DNA from: Sanderia malayensis
Taxonomy: Eukaryota; Cnidaria; Scyphozoa; Semaeostomeae; Pelagiidae
Direction of reading: 5' to 3'
DNA length: 64,000 nucleotides
NCBI GenBank assembly: GCA_013076295.1
Contig: RQOL01000709.1
Span: forward strand, 62,001-126,000
The position numbers and the translations under genes were made by a program. The notes below the pieces were generated by a model. That model was not told where the DNA came from. It did not search any database and saw nothing but the letters and a program-made list of their open reading frames with translations. Below, one piece after another: positions 35,760-49,305 of the stretch (its first letter is position 1; the number at the start of each line of letters is the position of its first letter).

Positions 35760-37671
35760 TATGTTAATGTTAATATGTAATGCTTCTAATTTCTAACTTT
35801 TGTAAATCTTCAAAAAAGATCACTGCAAAACAGACACTGTCCTTCTTTTTGAACAAATGATCTTCAATTAACAATCTTAAAATGAATTCACCTGACTATA
35901 ATAATGTTCACAAGGAATGACCACAAACATTCACTTTATGTCTGGGCACCTGAAAAACAAGAAGAAATTATGTAATATACTTTATAGCATGTTGGTTCAT
36001 CTTTATTCTTTTCATGTGCCCTGGAAGTTTGTAAATGTAAGTAATTTATTGTAACTGCAAATCATTAATTAATTACCTCCACCTCATGTATTCACCCAGT
36101 CAAAAAACGTAAAAACCTTCTTACCTTTTGTCAACCTTCCATGGCCTACTCTTATTATTGGTATTTTTACCAACAACAGCAATATTTCTGAACATATAAC
36201 AGCTCACCAAAAATCAATGTACTTCATTCTCCATGTGTCCGAGAAATGGTGTATTTCTAGATATCATGCATAATAAAGTCTACCAAATTATTTCTTCTTA
36301 TACTTAGAGGTTCCCCTCCACAACCACACTTCTCCCCATCATCAACGAAGACCAAGGCCCTTTTTCTCTTTGGTGCCAAGTACATGCTCTTGCTGTTGTG
36401 GTGTTCAACTGCCTTTCTGTCAAATCGAATGGAATGGATCATCATGAGAATAAGAATAAAAACAACGAGGCGCGCCGGCGAATAGAGGCCACAAAATTTT
36501 CAAATTGGCGCGAATTTAAAATAGCAGTTGCGTCTTCACTTTCTTGCTATAGCAAATGTAAAATTTTTGTTCAATATCTAACGTTGTTAGAAATTGGCAG
36601 ATAATTATAATATCTATATATTTGAGAAAAGCATTGTTAGAAAGATTGTTTTACTTTATTATTGGTAAGTTGAATGTTGAAATTTACCTTTTCTAAACAA
36701 TCCTTATTTATACCGACAGCGTCTTCTTTAAAGCAACGTTATCCTTCATTGCATCGCAATGCACTGTCCTTTTTATCGTTTCTGTCATCTGGTTTTGTAG
36801 TGTTTATGTCATCTGGCTTCTCCGTTAATGTCCAGCCAGTTAGTAAAGTAAAGTCAAGTAAAGTTTTTTTATAAAGTAAGTATTTCACTCCTTCACTTCA
36901 GCATGACATTTTATTCTCATTTCTTAACTCAACTCAATCAACATAATAATATACAAGTTGACAATGTTAAACATTCCTTAGTATGAATGCCAACATTCTG
37001 TTTACAAGATAATCAATTCATCCAAAACATCTTTCTTCTTTTGTAAAAACAGGTTTTCAAACAAGTTCATTCCTCAGAATATTTGGTAAGTGTGACAACA
37101 ATTGTTCCTATACAAAGCCTATTTTAATTAATGTTTAAAGGCCTCACCCTGTAATGTACATTCATATCCCCAATCTGAAGCTTAGCTACTATATTTAAAG
37201 TGGTATTAACAATTGCAACAATTTATTATCAATAGAAAGCAAATTTACTGCATAATGCAAATAAAATCTAGCCTTATAATACAAACACATCAAATGTGAT
37301 TTATAGATTTTTCTTTCCAAAAATGAAAAGGATGATTAACTTTTCCAATTTATACATTATCAAAACTGCTTTCCTTTTAGTTGTTAAAGAACACAATAGA
37401 AGGAGTGATGTAGGTCATAAGAGAAAGTGCTCAAATATTATTATTTGCAAACTTTAAATAACCAATAATTTAATTCAACCATCAAGATTAATCCCAAACA
37501 TTTCTTACAATTATGTTTTAAATTATTTATTTTATCTTGCAGCTCACCACAAAACAACAACCCCATCCAGTTCCTCACAAAAGTCATTCTTATTTCAAAT
37601 TTTAACATTTTCACTTAAATTGGGTTGCATATAAACACATTTTTTTCTTTTTTTATATCACATCTCGCGAA
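35760..37671. other. Upstream region of the Rep-helicase gene in E4
   Basis: Inverted counterpart of 13719-15660. No coding exon of the Rep gene is seen. The duplication unit of 3,629 bp begins inside it at 36993. Confidence 0.5.
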
Positions 37672-40641
37672 ATGCCAAAAAAAGCCAGAAAAAGCATCAC
37701 CGGCAATAAACGTAGGAATCAAGTACGGGACGCAACTCGCCGAGGTCGTGAGAATAACCAACAGCCTCATCCTGATGATTTACCACCCGATAATACGGTA
37801 CAGGGAGCAGTGAATGATCTTCACCAGTTGCAGCAAGAACACCCTCAGCAACCAGCCCGAGAATATCAACCACTACCAGTTCATTATCCACAGATGCAGG
37901 CATTGTATGTGCCATGGCAACTACCTGCAATGCTTCCCCACTATGGACTTATAGCAGTAACACAACCAATAAACAATGGCTTACAATATCCGCCACCACT
38001 GGCCCCTCAACTTCAGGTACACAACTCAATAATTTCTGCTAATCTTTTCAAAATAAGATAACTCTATATTATACAGCTTTTTGTAATTAAAAACTATCAA
38101 AATTAAATCAGTTATTATATCAACCAACTTGTCAATATTTTTCCATCTGCAGGTACCGCCGATGGTTATGCAGTTGCAACAACCCCTTCTGAATCGTAAT
38201 CATGAAGGTCAAGCAGCAATACAAATGGCAGATGTGGAGATGCTTAATGTAAATCAAGCTCAAAATGAGAATGAGGTAAATTAAAATTCTTAACACAAGC
38301 TAACTACAGTTAGGCAATTCCATTTTCCATTACCCAAATGCCTCATGTAATTTGCCTATTTTACACATGTATCATACGTTTTCATATGAATTTTTATCAA
38401 TTTACATAATCACACAGTAATGACGTTTAAATTTCCAATAACTAATTACTTAATGTAACTAATTTCATTTAATTTTCATTATCAACAGATAAGGCCGATG
38501 GAGATGCAACCCCAAACACATATTGAAAATCAAAATAATGAAATTGAAAGGCCGGCACAACCTGATGAAATCAATGTGGAACAACACATTCCAATTCCAC
38601 ATGATAATCAGGTAAAACACACTACCACCAGAAATGGCTTAAAATACACCAGTCATTCTCCATAGGACCATGTCAGGAAATTATTTCGCTCATATCTTCA
38701 CAAGTTTCAGTTTTATGCATTTCAAAACACATGATTGATTAATATTAACTTACATTACATTCCATTCCAGGATCCACAAGTATTGCCTGCTGCTATGCAA
38801 TTGCAAGCCAACGTTCAAAATGACAATGAAGAGAATGAAATAGCGGTACAACCACAAGAAGTTGAAATGCAAGACGATATCCCACCACAACACCAAGATG
38901 ATGTCCCTCAACCCATCGAACAACAAACAAGGGAAGTAAATCAACCTATTGTTGAAATTCCTCAATTCTCCCCAATGCCTCATCATCTTGGGAAAATGAC
39001 GAGGACATGTATTCACTGTGAAGCAAAATACTTCCGAGAGGAACTCAACTCAAGAAGGCAATACAACAAATGTTGCTTGGGAGGATTAATAACTCTCGAT
39101 CCCATTCAACCACCCCCAGCAAATGTGATGCATTTATACACTGGAACTACTGAGGAATCTAAATATTTTCTCAAAAATTCCCGTAGATACAATTCACTAA
39201 TGGCGATGGCATCCTGGACAGCTAACGTTGTAAGACACGCTAATGCAGGACCACCAGTCATCACCATACATGGAGGTGCATACCATATGACAGGTAAATA
39301 TAACGTCCCTCTCTTACTAGCTCTTATATTATGCTACATTTTCATATAATAGCTTCACGTGACGAAACGGATGTTGACAGAACGCTCAATTCATTTCCCA
39401 CCCAATCTACAATGGTATTAACTCTCTATTCTTACCTTGATATTAAGAGTTGTCCAATGGAAATCAAGGCGCCTTATGATGCTTTTTTAACAAGGCCCTT
39501 GCTGCATTGAAAATTGCAGTTGATATAATGAAGTACAATTTAGAATGTTTCCTTGAATTCAACAGGGGTAACTGAAACCGACAGGTCCCGAAAATATGCA
39601 GAATTATACATTATGGACACCCAGCAAGCACTGCAGGAAAGCCAGAACACAGCCAGACAACAACAATTAGACTTAGACATGGTGGCGCTGCTGCAAAACG
39701 AATTGATGGCAGTAAATCGGTTTGCTCAACATTTTAAAACAATGGGAGAAGTACTGGAAGAGCAAAGGCAGCAAGCCATAGCCAATGATCAGCCTATTCC
39801 CACGTTCAAGATGATTATTACCGGTCGCCCAGAACAAGATCGAAGATATGATAATCCTACTGCCAGAGAAATTGCAGCAGTCTACACTACATGCAACGGC
39901 GGTGCTCCTAATCCCGAGAATAGAGAGCTTCAAATTCGAGCAAGGTAAATGAAGATTAATGCCTTAGCTCCTGTTGCGGATCCTCTAACCTATCCATTGT
40001 TGTTCTTTCAGGGTGATCGTGGATACAGCTTGGACCTTCAACGTTTGCCTATACGTGAAGGACAAGGCCAGCAAAATGCTGATCGTAACCACCGTATTAG
40101 ACTCACAATCGCCGAATATTATTCGTACCGAATACAAGTCAGAAATCAACTGTCTACCATCCACAGGGCAACACTTATCTTTCAACAATATTTAGTGGAC
40201 GCATACACCAAAATAGAAGGAAACAAGCTCAACTGGATATTGCACAATCAACGGCAATTGCGTGCTGACAGTTATCGAGGCCTGATGGATCACCTGAACA
40301 GAAGGGCTGAAATCGAAAATCAAATGGCCAGGGCAAACAATCCCAACGAACCCCTTCATATTGATGTCGGTCGTGTTGTCATACTTCCCTCATCTTTTTC
40401 AGGCAGTCAACGAAATATGTACCAGAACTTTCAAGATGCAATGACTATCGTCAGAAAGTATGGCAAGCCTGACATCTTCCTAACCATGACGGCCAACCCC
40501 AGATGGAAGGAGATTTCAGAGAACATTCTACCACACCAGAAGGCAAATGACCGGCCTGATATCGTCACACGAGTATTTCAACTCAAACTACAAGAACTAC
40601 TGGAAGATATCCTTCACAACCACATTCTGTTTACAAGATAA
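37672..40641 (+). pseudogene. Truncated Rep gene fragment (duplication unit 1)
   Basis: Contains exons 1-5 of the Rep-helicase gene from ATG 37672 (MPKKARKS), with introns as in unit 2, but breaks off after ILHNHIL when the next unit begins, so HUH, tyrosine and helicase parts are missing. It shares the in-frame stop of unit 2 (TAA 39946-39948). Without that stop it could only encode the N-terminal and zinc-binding parts. Confidence 0.85.
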
Positions 40642-42399
40642 TCAATTCATCCAAAACATCTTTCTTCTTTTGTAAAAACAGGTTTTCAAACAAGTTCATT
40701 CCTCAGAATATTTGGTAAGTGTGACAACAATTGTTCCTATACAAAGCCTATTTTAATTAATGTTTAAAGGCCTCACCCTGTAATGTACATTCATATCCCC
40801 AATCTGAAGCTTAGCTACTATATTTAAAGTGGTATTAACAATTGCAACAATTTATTATCAATAGAAAGCAAATTTACTGCATAATGCAAATAAAATCTAG
40901 CCTTATAATACAAACACATCAAATGTGATTTATAGATTTTTCTTTCCAAAAATGAAAAGGATGATTAACTTTTCCAATTTATACATTATCAAAACTGCTT
41001 TCCTTTTAGTTGTTAAAGAACACAATAGAAGGAGTGATGTAGGTCATAAGAGAAAGTGCTCAAATATTATTATTTGCAAACTTTAAATAACCAATAATTT
41101 AATTCAACCATCAAGATTAATCCCAAACATTTCTTACAATTATGTTTTAAATTATTTATTTTATCTTGCAGCTCACCACAAAACAACAACCCCATCCAGT
41201 TCCTCACAAAAGTCATTCTTATTTCAAATTTTAACATTTTCACTTAAATTGGGTTGCATATAAACACATTTTTTTCTTTTTTTATATCACATCTCGCGAA
41301 ATGCCAAAAAAAGCCAGAAAAAGCATCACCGGCAATAAACGTAGGAATCAAGTACGGGACGCAACTCGCCGAGGTCGTGAGAATAACCAACAGCCTCATC
41401 CTGATGATTTACCACCCGATAATACGGTACAGGGAGCAGTGAATGATCTTCACCAGTTGCAGCAAGAACACCCTCAGCAACCAGCCCGAGAATATCAACC
41501 ACTACCAGTTCATTATCCACAGATGCAGGCATTGTATGTGCCATGGCAACTACCTGCAATGCTTCCCCACTATGGACTTATAGCAGTAACACAACCAATA
41601 AACAATGGCTTACAATATCCGCCACCACTGGCCCCTCAACTTCAGGTACACAACTCAATAATTTCTGCTAATCTTTTCAAAATAAGATAACTCTATATTA
41701 TACAGCTTTTTGTAATTAAAAACTATCAAAATTAAATCAGTTATTATATCAACCAACTTGTCAATATTTTTCCATCTGCAGGTACCGCCGATGGTTATGC
41801 AGTTGCAACAACCCCTTCTGAATCGTAATCATGAAGGTCAAGCAGCAATACAAATGGCAGATGTGGAGATGCTTAATGTAAATCAAGCTCAAAATGAGAA
41901 TGAGGTAAATTAAAATTCTTAACACAAGCTAACTACAGTTAGGCAATTCCATTTTCCATTACCCAAATGCCTCATGTAATTTGCCTATTTTACACATGTA
42001 TCATACGTTTTCATATGAATTTTTATCAATTTACATAATCACACAGTAATGACGTTTAAATTTCCAATAACTAATTACTTAATGTAACTAATTTCATTTA
42101 ATTTTCATTATCAACAGATAAGGCCGATGGAGATGCAACCCCAAACACATATTGAAAATCAAAATAATGAAATTGAAAGGCCGGCACAACCTGATGAAAT
42201 CAATGTGGAACAACACATTCCAATTCCACATGATAATCAGGTAAAACACACTACCACCAGAAATGGCTTAAAATACACCAGTCATTCTCCATAGGACCAT
42301 GTCAGGAAATTATTTCGCTCATATCTTCACAAGTTTCAGTTTTATGCATTTCAAAACACATGATTGATTAATATTAACTTACATTACATTCCATTCCAG

Positions 42400-42922
42400 G
42401 ATCCACAAGTATTGCCTGCTGCTATGCAATTGCAAGCCAACGTTCAAAATGACAATGAAGAGAATGAAATAGCGGTACAACCACAAGAAGTTGAAATGCA
42501 AGACGATATCCCACCGCAACACCAAGATGATGTCCCTCAACCCATCGAACAACAAACAAGGGAAGTAAATCAACCTATTGTTGAAATTCCTCAATTCTCC
42601 CCAATGCCTCATCATCTTGGGAAAATGACGAGGACATGTATTCACTGTGAAGCAAAATACTTCCGAGAGGAACTCAACTCAAGAAGGCAATACAACAAAT
42701 GTTGCTTGGGAGGATTAATAACTCTCGATCCCATTCAACCACCCCCAGCAAATGTGATGCATTTATACACTGGAACTACTGAGGAATCTAAATATTTTCT
42801 CAATAATTCCCGTAGATACAATTCACTAATGGCGATGGCATCCTGGACAGCTAACGTTGTAAGACACGCTAATGCAGGACCACCAGTCATCACCATACAT
42901 GGAGGTGCATACCATATGACAG
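42400..42922 (+). CDS. Intact zinc-binding exon 4 (E4)
   Basis: Open throughout from DPQVLPAAMQ to YHMTG, with RTCIHCEAKYFREELN, a CC pair in NKCCLGG, GLITLDPIQPPP and SRRYNSLMAMASW. This is the conserved region found before Rep in Helitron proteins; spacing CxxC...CC suggests metal binding. Confidence 0.75.
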
Positions 42923-43194
42923 GTAAATATAACGTCCCTCTCTTACTAGCTCTTATATTATGCTACATTTTCATATAATAGCTTCACGTGACGAAACGGA
43001 TGTTGACAGAACGCTCAATTCATTTCCCACCCAATCTACAATGGTATTAACTCTCTATTCTTACCTTGATATTAAGAGTTGTCCAATGGAAATCAAGGCG
43101 CCTTATGATGCTTTTTTAACAAGGCCCTTGCTGCATTGAAAATTGCAGTTGATATAATGAAGTACAATTTAGAATGTTTCCTTGAATTCAACAG

Positions 43195-44368
43195 GGGTAA
43201 CTGAAACCGACAGGTCCCGAAAATATGCAGAATTATACATTATGGACACCCAGCAAGCACTGCAGGAAAGCCAGAACACAGCCAGACAACAACAATTAGA
43301 CTTAGACATGGTGGCGCTGCTGCAAAACGAATTGATGGCAGTAAATCGGTTTGCTCAACATTTTAAAACAATGGGAGAAGTACTGGAAGAGCAAAGGCAG
43401 CAAGCCATAGCCAATGATCAGCCTATTCCCACGTTCAAGATGATTATTACCGGTCGCCCAGAACAAGATCGAAGATATGATAATCCTACTGCCAGAGAAA
43501 TTGCAGCAGTCTACACTACATGCAACGGCGGTGCTCCTAATCCCGAGAATAGAGAGCTTCAAATTCGAGCAAGGTAAATGAAGATTAATGCCTTAGCTCC
43601 TGTTGCGGATCCTCTAACCTATCCATTGTTGTTCTTTCAGGGTGATCGTGGATACAGCTTGGACCTTCAACGTTTGCCTATACGTGAAGGACAAGGCCAG
43701 CAAAATGCTGATCGTAACCACCGTATTAGACTCACAATCGCCGAATATTATTCGTACCGAATACAAGTCAGAAATCAACTGTCTACCATCCACAGGGCAA
43801 CACTTATCTTTCAACAATATTTAGTGGACGCATACACCAAAATAGAAGGAAACAAGCTCAACTGGATATTGCACAATCAACGGCAATTGCGTGCTGACAG
43901 TTATCGAGGCCTGATGGATCACCTGAACAGAAGGGCTGAAATCGAAAATCAAATGGCCAGGGCAAACAATCCCAACGAACCCCTTCATATTGATGTCGGT
44001 CGTGTTGTCATACTTCCCTCATCTTTTTCAGGCAGTCAACGAAATATGTACCAGAACTTTCAAGATGCAATGACCATCGTAAGAAAGTATGGCAAGCCTG
44101 ACATCTTCCTAACCATGACGGCCAACCCCAGATGGAAGGAGATTTCAGAGAACATTCTACCACACCAAAAGGCAAATGACCGGCCTGATATCGTCACACG
44201 AGTATTTCAACTCAAACTACAAGAACTACTGGAAGATATCCTTCACAACCACATTCTGGGACACACTATTGCACATGTATATGTCATCGAATTTCAGAAG
44301 AGAGGACTATCACACGCTCAAATGATTCTGTTCCTCTCTGAGGCTAATAGACCACGAACACCTGAAGA
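43195..44368 (+). pseudogene. Rep exon 5 with stop and mutated HUH (E4)
   Basis: KYAELYIMDT through TREGQ-like sequence to DIFLTMTANPRWKEI and RGLSHAQMILFL. The second histidine of HUH is glutamine (CAA at 44319-44321) and the preceding proline is serine. TAA interrupts at 43575-43577, where L reads RRGNL. Confidence 0.8.
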
Positions 44369-44496
44369 GGTAACATCTATAACCATAATTTATATATAGA
44401 GTACGAAATATAATCATCAGTTGTATTGCTTAGTAAAAACACAATGCATTTTGATGTCTAGAACTTACATGTGATATTTTTCTTCCAAACCTACAG

Positions 44497-45750
44497 GTAG
44501 ATCGACTCATATCAGCTGAAATTCCCGACCCACAGGATGCAAGATATCACAAGTTAGTACTGAAGCACATGACACATGGTCCATGCGGTGATATCAACCC
44601 CGGATGTGTTTGCATGGAGAATAACAAATGCAAGAAACGATTTCCAAAAGATCGCACTGCCCAAACACAAGTCAATGCGAATGGTTATCCTCTCTACAGA
44701 CGACGCTGTCGTCACCCAGTCAATCTGGAAGATCGACTTCTAGATGATACATGGGTTGTGCCACATAATCGCTATCTTCTACTCAAGTATCAGTGTCACA
44801 TTAATCTCGATATATGTAGCACTGTGAACTCCGTGAAATATATTTTCAAATATATTCATAAAGGACAAGATATGGCACACGTGGAAATTCTTGAAGGACA
44901 GCAGCAGCAAGTACCTCAAGATATTGAGCACGATGAAGTACGCCAATACATCAACGCTCGGTATATTGGACCACACGAAGCTGTTCACAGAATATTCCAA
45001 TTTTCCATGCACGAAAAAAGTCACACTATAAACATCTGCATGTTCATTTACCTGATCAGCAGACCGTATACTTTCAGGATAATGGAAGGGTCGAAGAATT
45101 ACAAAACATCAATGAAAAAACCACCTGACGTCTTGGTTTGAATTGAATGCACAAGACCCGGCTGCACGCCAATATCTCTATCATGAGATTCCTGAACACT
45201 ATGTTTTCAACGAGCGCACCAAAACATGTAAAGCAAGACAGCGGAGAACACTGCCTGTCATAGGCAGAATATACAAGTTCACCCACGACCATGTGAGCAA
45301 AGGTTCGCACTGAGACTATTGCTTCTCCATAAGCGGGGTGCCACTTCGTTTGAAGATCTTCGCACGATAGAAGGAAACCTATGCAATTCCTTCAAAGATG
45401 CTGCTTTAGCTCTAGGTCTGTTGGAAGATGATGCTGAAATCATACGCTGTTTGGAGGAGGCAGTTATTTTAACATGCCAGTACAACTGAGACAGTTGTTT
45501 GCAACATTACTCCTTTTTCAAACACCTTCAGATATCGCAGCACTCTTCAACATGTTCAAAGAAGCATTCAGTGAAGACTTTGTACGACGTGATCAACTCA
45601 ATCATCCAGATATGGCCATAGCTTTTGAAGACCGACACATGTATCAATGTCTACATGACATTGACGAAAATTTGAAAGTACATGGTCAATCGATCACTAA
45701 TTATGCTGACCTTCCTCAACTTCCAGCCGACTATGTCATTCCGGAACGAG
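44497..45750 (+). pseudogene. Rep tyrosine exon 6 (E4)
   Basis: VDRLISAEIPDPQDARYHKL to VKYIFKYIHKGQD (tyrosine codons 44839-44841 and 44851-44853). One base is missing near 45028 after KSHTI, where L continues RLHVHLPD; the conserved linker resumes in another frame. Confidence 0.8.
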
Positions 45751-45904
45751 GTACTAATGTGTTATTTTCAAATATGTACTGTATTATAAGAATATAATAA
45801 TGTATCCTAAGATCGTGCAGACAAGGGCATTTAGTATTTTTGCACATTGATTCTCCTAACTTTCCTTCCAATGTTATTGCAATATATTTCACTTATTATT
45901 ACAG

Positions 45905-46930
45905 AGGAAGATGACATGGATGTTGGCAATGCCAGAGAGGAAGGAGAACGAATGCTGGCCGCATTGAACCCTGAACAGCGAGCCATATACACGGGAATCG
46001 CTGATGCTATCAACGCGCAATCCGAACAGAACTGTCACTTTGTTGACGGGCCGGCTGGAACCGGCAAAACTTTCCTTTACAACAGTTGGTTCACAATCTG
46101 CAAGCCAATGGACATAAAGTTCAGTGCATGGCGTGGTCAGGAATTGCTGCAACACTGCTCATAAATGGTAGAACTTCACACTCTACCTTTCAAATTCCTA
46201 TACCACTTCAAGCTGAATCAACGTGTAATGTCAAGAGACAGAGCAGGAGAGCACAGGTATTGCGCGAAACTACCTATTCATATGGGATGAAGCTTCCATG
46301 ATTCCCGCACTTGCATTACAAGCAGTCGACCGACTGCTTCGAGACATTACACATGTCGACAGACCATTTGGTGGCAAGTTCATGCTACTTGGTGGTGACT
46401 TCAGACAAGTTCTACCTGTCGTCACGAAAGCAGGAAGGGAAAGAATTGTAGCAGAGACTCTAAAATCACACCAGATCATTGATCTATGGACAAAGTTTCA
46501 GCAGCATCGTTTACACACCAACATGAGAGCCGTTCAAGATGATTCATACCGTGAATTCTCAGAATGCTTCTCAGACTTGGCAACAAGCAAGAAGCACACG
46601 ATGCACTGGACAACGTAATTCTGCCACAACAGATATGCACTTCGTCTAAAGAAGACATGCTGAACTTCATTTTTCCAGGCCGAACACACCAGATTCACAC
46701 CTAATGATGGATCCTGTAACAATGTCTGAACGCTGTTGTCTGACTCCGAAGAATGACTTATCACATCAAGTGAACGACTTAATTCTCGACAGACTTCAAA
46801 CAGCCGAAAGAACTTATTACAGCACAGACAGTGTTGTCACAGACGATCCAGATGAGGAAGAGGCCTACCCCATTGAATTTTCAACCAACTCACTCCCAAT
46901 GGAATGCCGTTGCACAGACTTAAACTCAAG
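45905..46930 (+). pseudogene. PIF1-type helicase exon 7 (E4)
   Basis: Walker A GPAGTGKTFLYN at 46048-46083 is in frame with the exon start, unlike L, but the frame is lost immediately after it. Walker B and GGDFRQVLPVV follow in other frames. It ends CTCAAG|GTAGGAG. Confidence 0.8.
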
Positions 46931-47453
46931 GTAGGAGAGTACAATCTTTCATCCTATTAACATTAAATTATTATGTGCAAAGGTAGTGCACCATAAAAAT
47001 GCGTCATTAATCACAATAATATTCATTGCATTAGGTTGGTGCAACGATCATTCTTCTGCGGAATCTCAATCCAAAGAAAGGTCTTTGCAACGGAACAAGA
47101 CTCATAGTTCGGCATCTCCGACGTCACGTGATAACAGCAGAGATCATTACGAAGGAGCACAGAGGACAACGGGTCATGATTCCCAAGATCACAGTCTCCA
47201 CTCAGGACATGGAAATGCCTTCAAAATGAAACGCCGACAGTTTCCAGTCAGACTTGCATACTGCTTGACAATCAACAAGGCACAGGGGCAATCCCTCAGG
47301 TATGTTGGTTTGTACTTACCTGAGCCCGTGTTCACACATGGTCAGTTATATGTGGCCATGTCAAGAGCAACATCATTTAACGGGCTCAAAGTATTCCTCC
47401 CAGAGGAAACACACAGGAAAACAAAGAACATTGTTTTCCAAGAAGTCCTGTAA

Positions 47454-49305
47454 AGGCTTCATCCTAGAGCGACCATCTGCACAGTTGCTCTACAGAGGGC
47501 TGCCTACCAAAACGCACATACACACCTTCAAGGGTACGGGTATTGTGTGTCAACACAGATCACGTCGCACATAAGTGTGATGTACAGCCGTTACTGGCAC
47601 CTTCTAGAATGCATTCATTCTAGATAACACTGATCTGCGGAGACCAACTGGACATTACACCCTCCACATGTCCAGGGGTGACTGCACCACACACAGCAGT
47701 TGGCACAGTCCTGAATCCTGCGTAGCGCCCGATTATTAAGAGTTATGCGTGCCATTTTCTCCGATATTGCCTATGGGAAAGTGGATTTCCTTACTCTGTG
47801 AAAACTGCAAATTTCCCTTAAGGATAGTTACTTTTGTAAACATCGCATATAATAACATCCCCCCTCTCCTTTTAATACATGAAAACTTAGTCTGTAACTA
47901 TAGAGGCCCCTTTAGTGTTTACTGTTATATAATTCCAAATTTCAATTGCAGTTTTCACCAACAAGGAAAACTCGAACAAAGGTTACTCCTTGACGCTGGT
48001 GTTCGAGTTTTAACTAATGTAACCGGCAATCTTATTCTTTTTTTGCTATGTACAAACGTAATCCTCAAACAAACGACCGCAGTTATTGAAAGAACCATTC
48101 ACGCCGTGGCACAGATGTATGCTTGCTGAGAATGAAGTGCCATTGAAGAATCCAATTGAGGTACTGTCATTTTGGCTAAACACGTCGCTTAACCAATCAA
48201 TTTTGCAACCTCAACTACGGATTGTATGGATCAATTTTATTGATATTGACAATTGACCAATTTGAATAGTAAACTCTATCATGACTAACCTTTGCATTCG
48301 TACCTCGCATACAATACAAATATCTATCCACGTCCTTTGAAAACATGTTTTTTGTACTGTTTGTATATCTTTCAGATCTTCCGCATTAATAATAAGGTTT
48401 TTAAATTAGCGATTTATGATTTCAATAGTAGATACCAGGAGATAAATCGTTAGAGTTTCAATATTCATATATTTGTGTATTTGTCCCATAGAAATTCAAT
48501 AATATCATAACAAAATTTATTGACTTCGTTTTTAATTAGATGCATTTCTGCTAAGATCATTGAAACGAGGCGAGACTTCTGTCTCACATTTCAAACGCCT
48601 TTGTGCTGTCTATGTATGATTTTCATCTATGTTATTTCTCATCATGCACTATTGTCGCCTGTCGGGTCTAAGTTTTTATCTGCCAACAAGTGGCGTCGAG
48701 TTGGATTTTCTTGCTGAACTCAATGAAATTATACCTCATAAAGCCTTCCTGGCTCAAAGGAAACAACTACCTTGCTGTTCACCAAGGGTAAATAAGGTTC
48801 ATTTTCATTTTGGACAGTCAAACAATGGACATTTACATATAAGCGAATTTCATATATACTGAAATGAAAGAAAATAAAGCTCATGTATACCCTTATTGAC
48901 TTAAAGGAGACAACTATGCTGCTATGAATCAGAGGTCAAAAATGTATATTTTCATTTCATCCCTTTTAATTTGATATGTTGAATGGAAATTGCTTAGCTT
49001 AGGCCATTTCTATTTACTCACGGTATACATATACTTTGTTAGGCCAGAATACTAAAAGTTTTCCAATGTTTTTCACTACTTTGTTTTCAGAAGAAATGTA
49101 CATTGCTCTACCAACATCTTCCTGGGGCTTTTATTTCCGTGAATATAGTTCCTAACCAATTTATTGACTTTGTCCCTGCCTTCTTTGTTTTAGAAGCAAA
49201 GCCATTGATATCCCCACATTAACTTGCATTTAACTTTCTTTATCCAAGATGTTTAATAGTTGTGATGTACATGAAGAAACCAGTCAAAGTCAAGTTCAAG
49301 CCCTG
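47454..49305 (+). other. Region after the Rep-helicase gene in E4
   Basis: Counterpart of about 5680-7542 in L. It keeps the 22-bp hairpin (47603-47624) and the last-exon remnant (47952-48129, ending IHAVAQMYAC). It is broken at 49305, where the sequence jumps into the middle of a family 5' non-coding region. Confidence 0.6.

Larger units (their letters stand above)
36993..44258 (+). repeat. 3,629-bp tandem duplication inside the Rep gene
   Basis: Unit 1 is 36993-40621 and unit 2 is 40622-44250, almost identical (about five differences noticed). The 8-bp string ACATTCTG stands at 36993, 40622 and 44251, so the junction has 8-bp microhomology. The duplicated block runs from upstream non-coding sequence to just before the HUH motif. 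Confidence 0.92.
41301..47453 (+). pseudogene. Helitron Rep-helicase gene in E4 (inactivated)
   Basis: Exons: 41301-41645, 41782-41904, 42118-42240, 42400-42922, 43195-44368, 44497-45750, 45905-46930 and 47035-47453, all bounded by GT-AG. Domain order is as in L. Defects: a 9-nt deletion relative to L creates an in-frame TAA (43575-43577); HUH reads SHAQ instead of PHAH (44313-44321); single-base losses shift the frame at about 45028, right after Walker A near 46085, before Walker B near 46272, and near 47220. Exon 1 and exon 4 are intact here while they are shifted in L. Rep activity should be absent. Confidence 0.87.
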
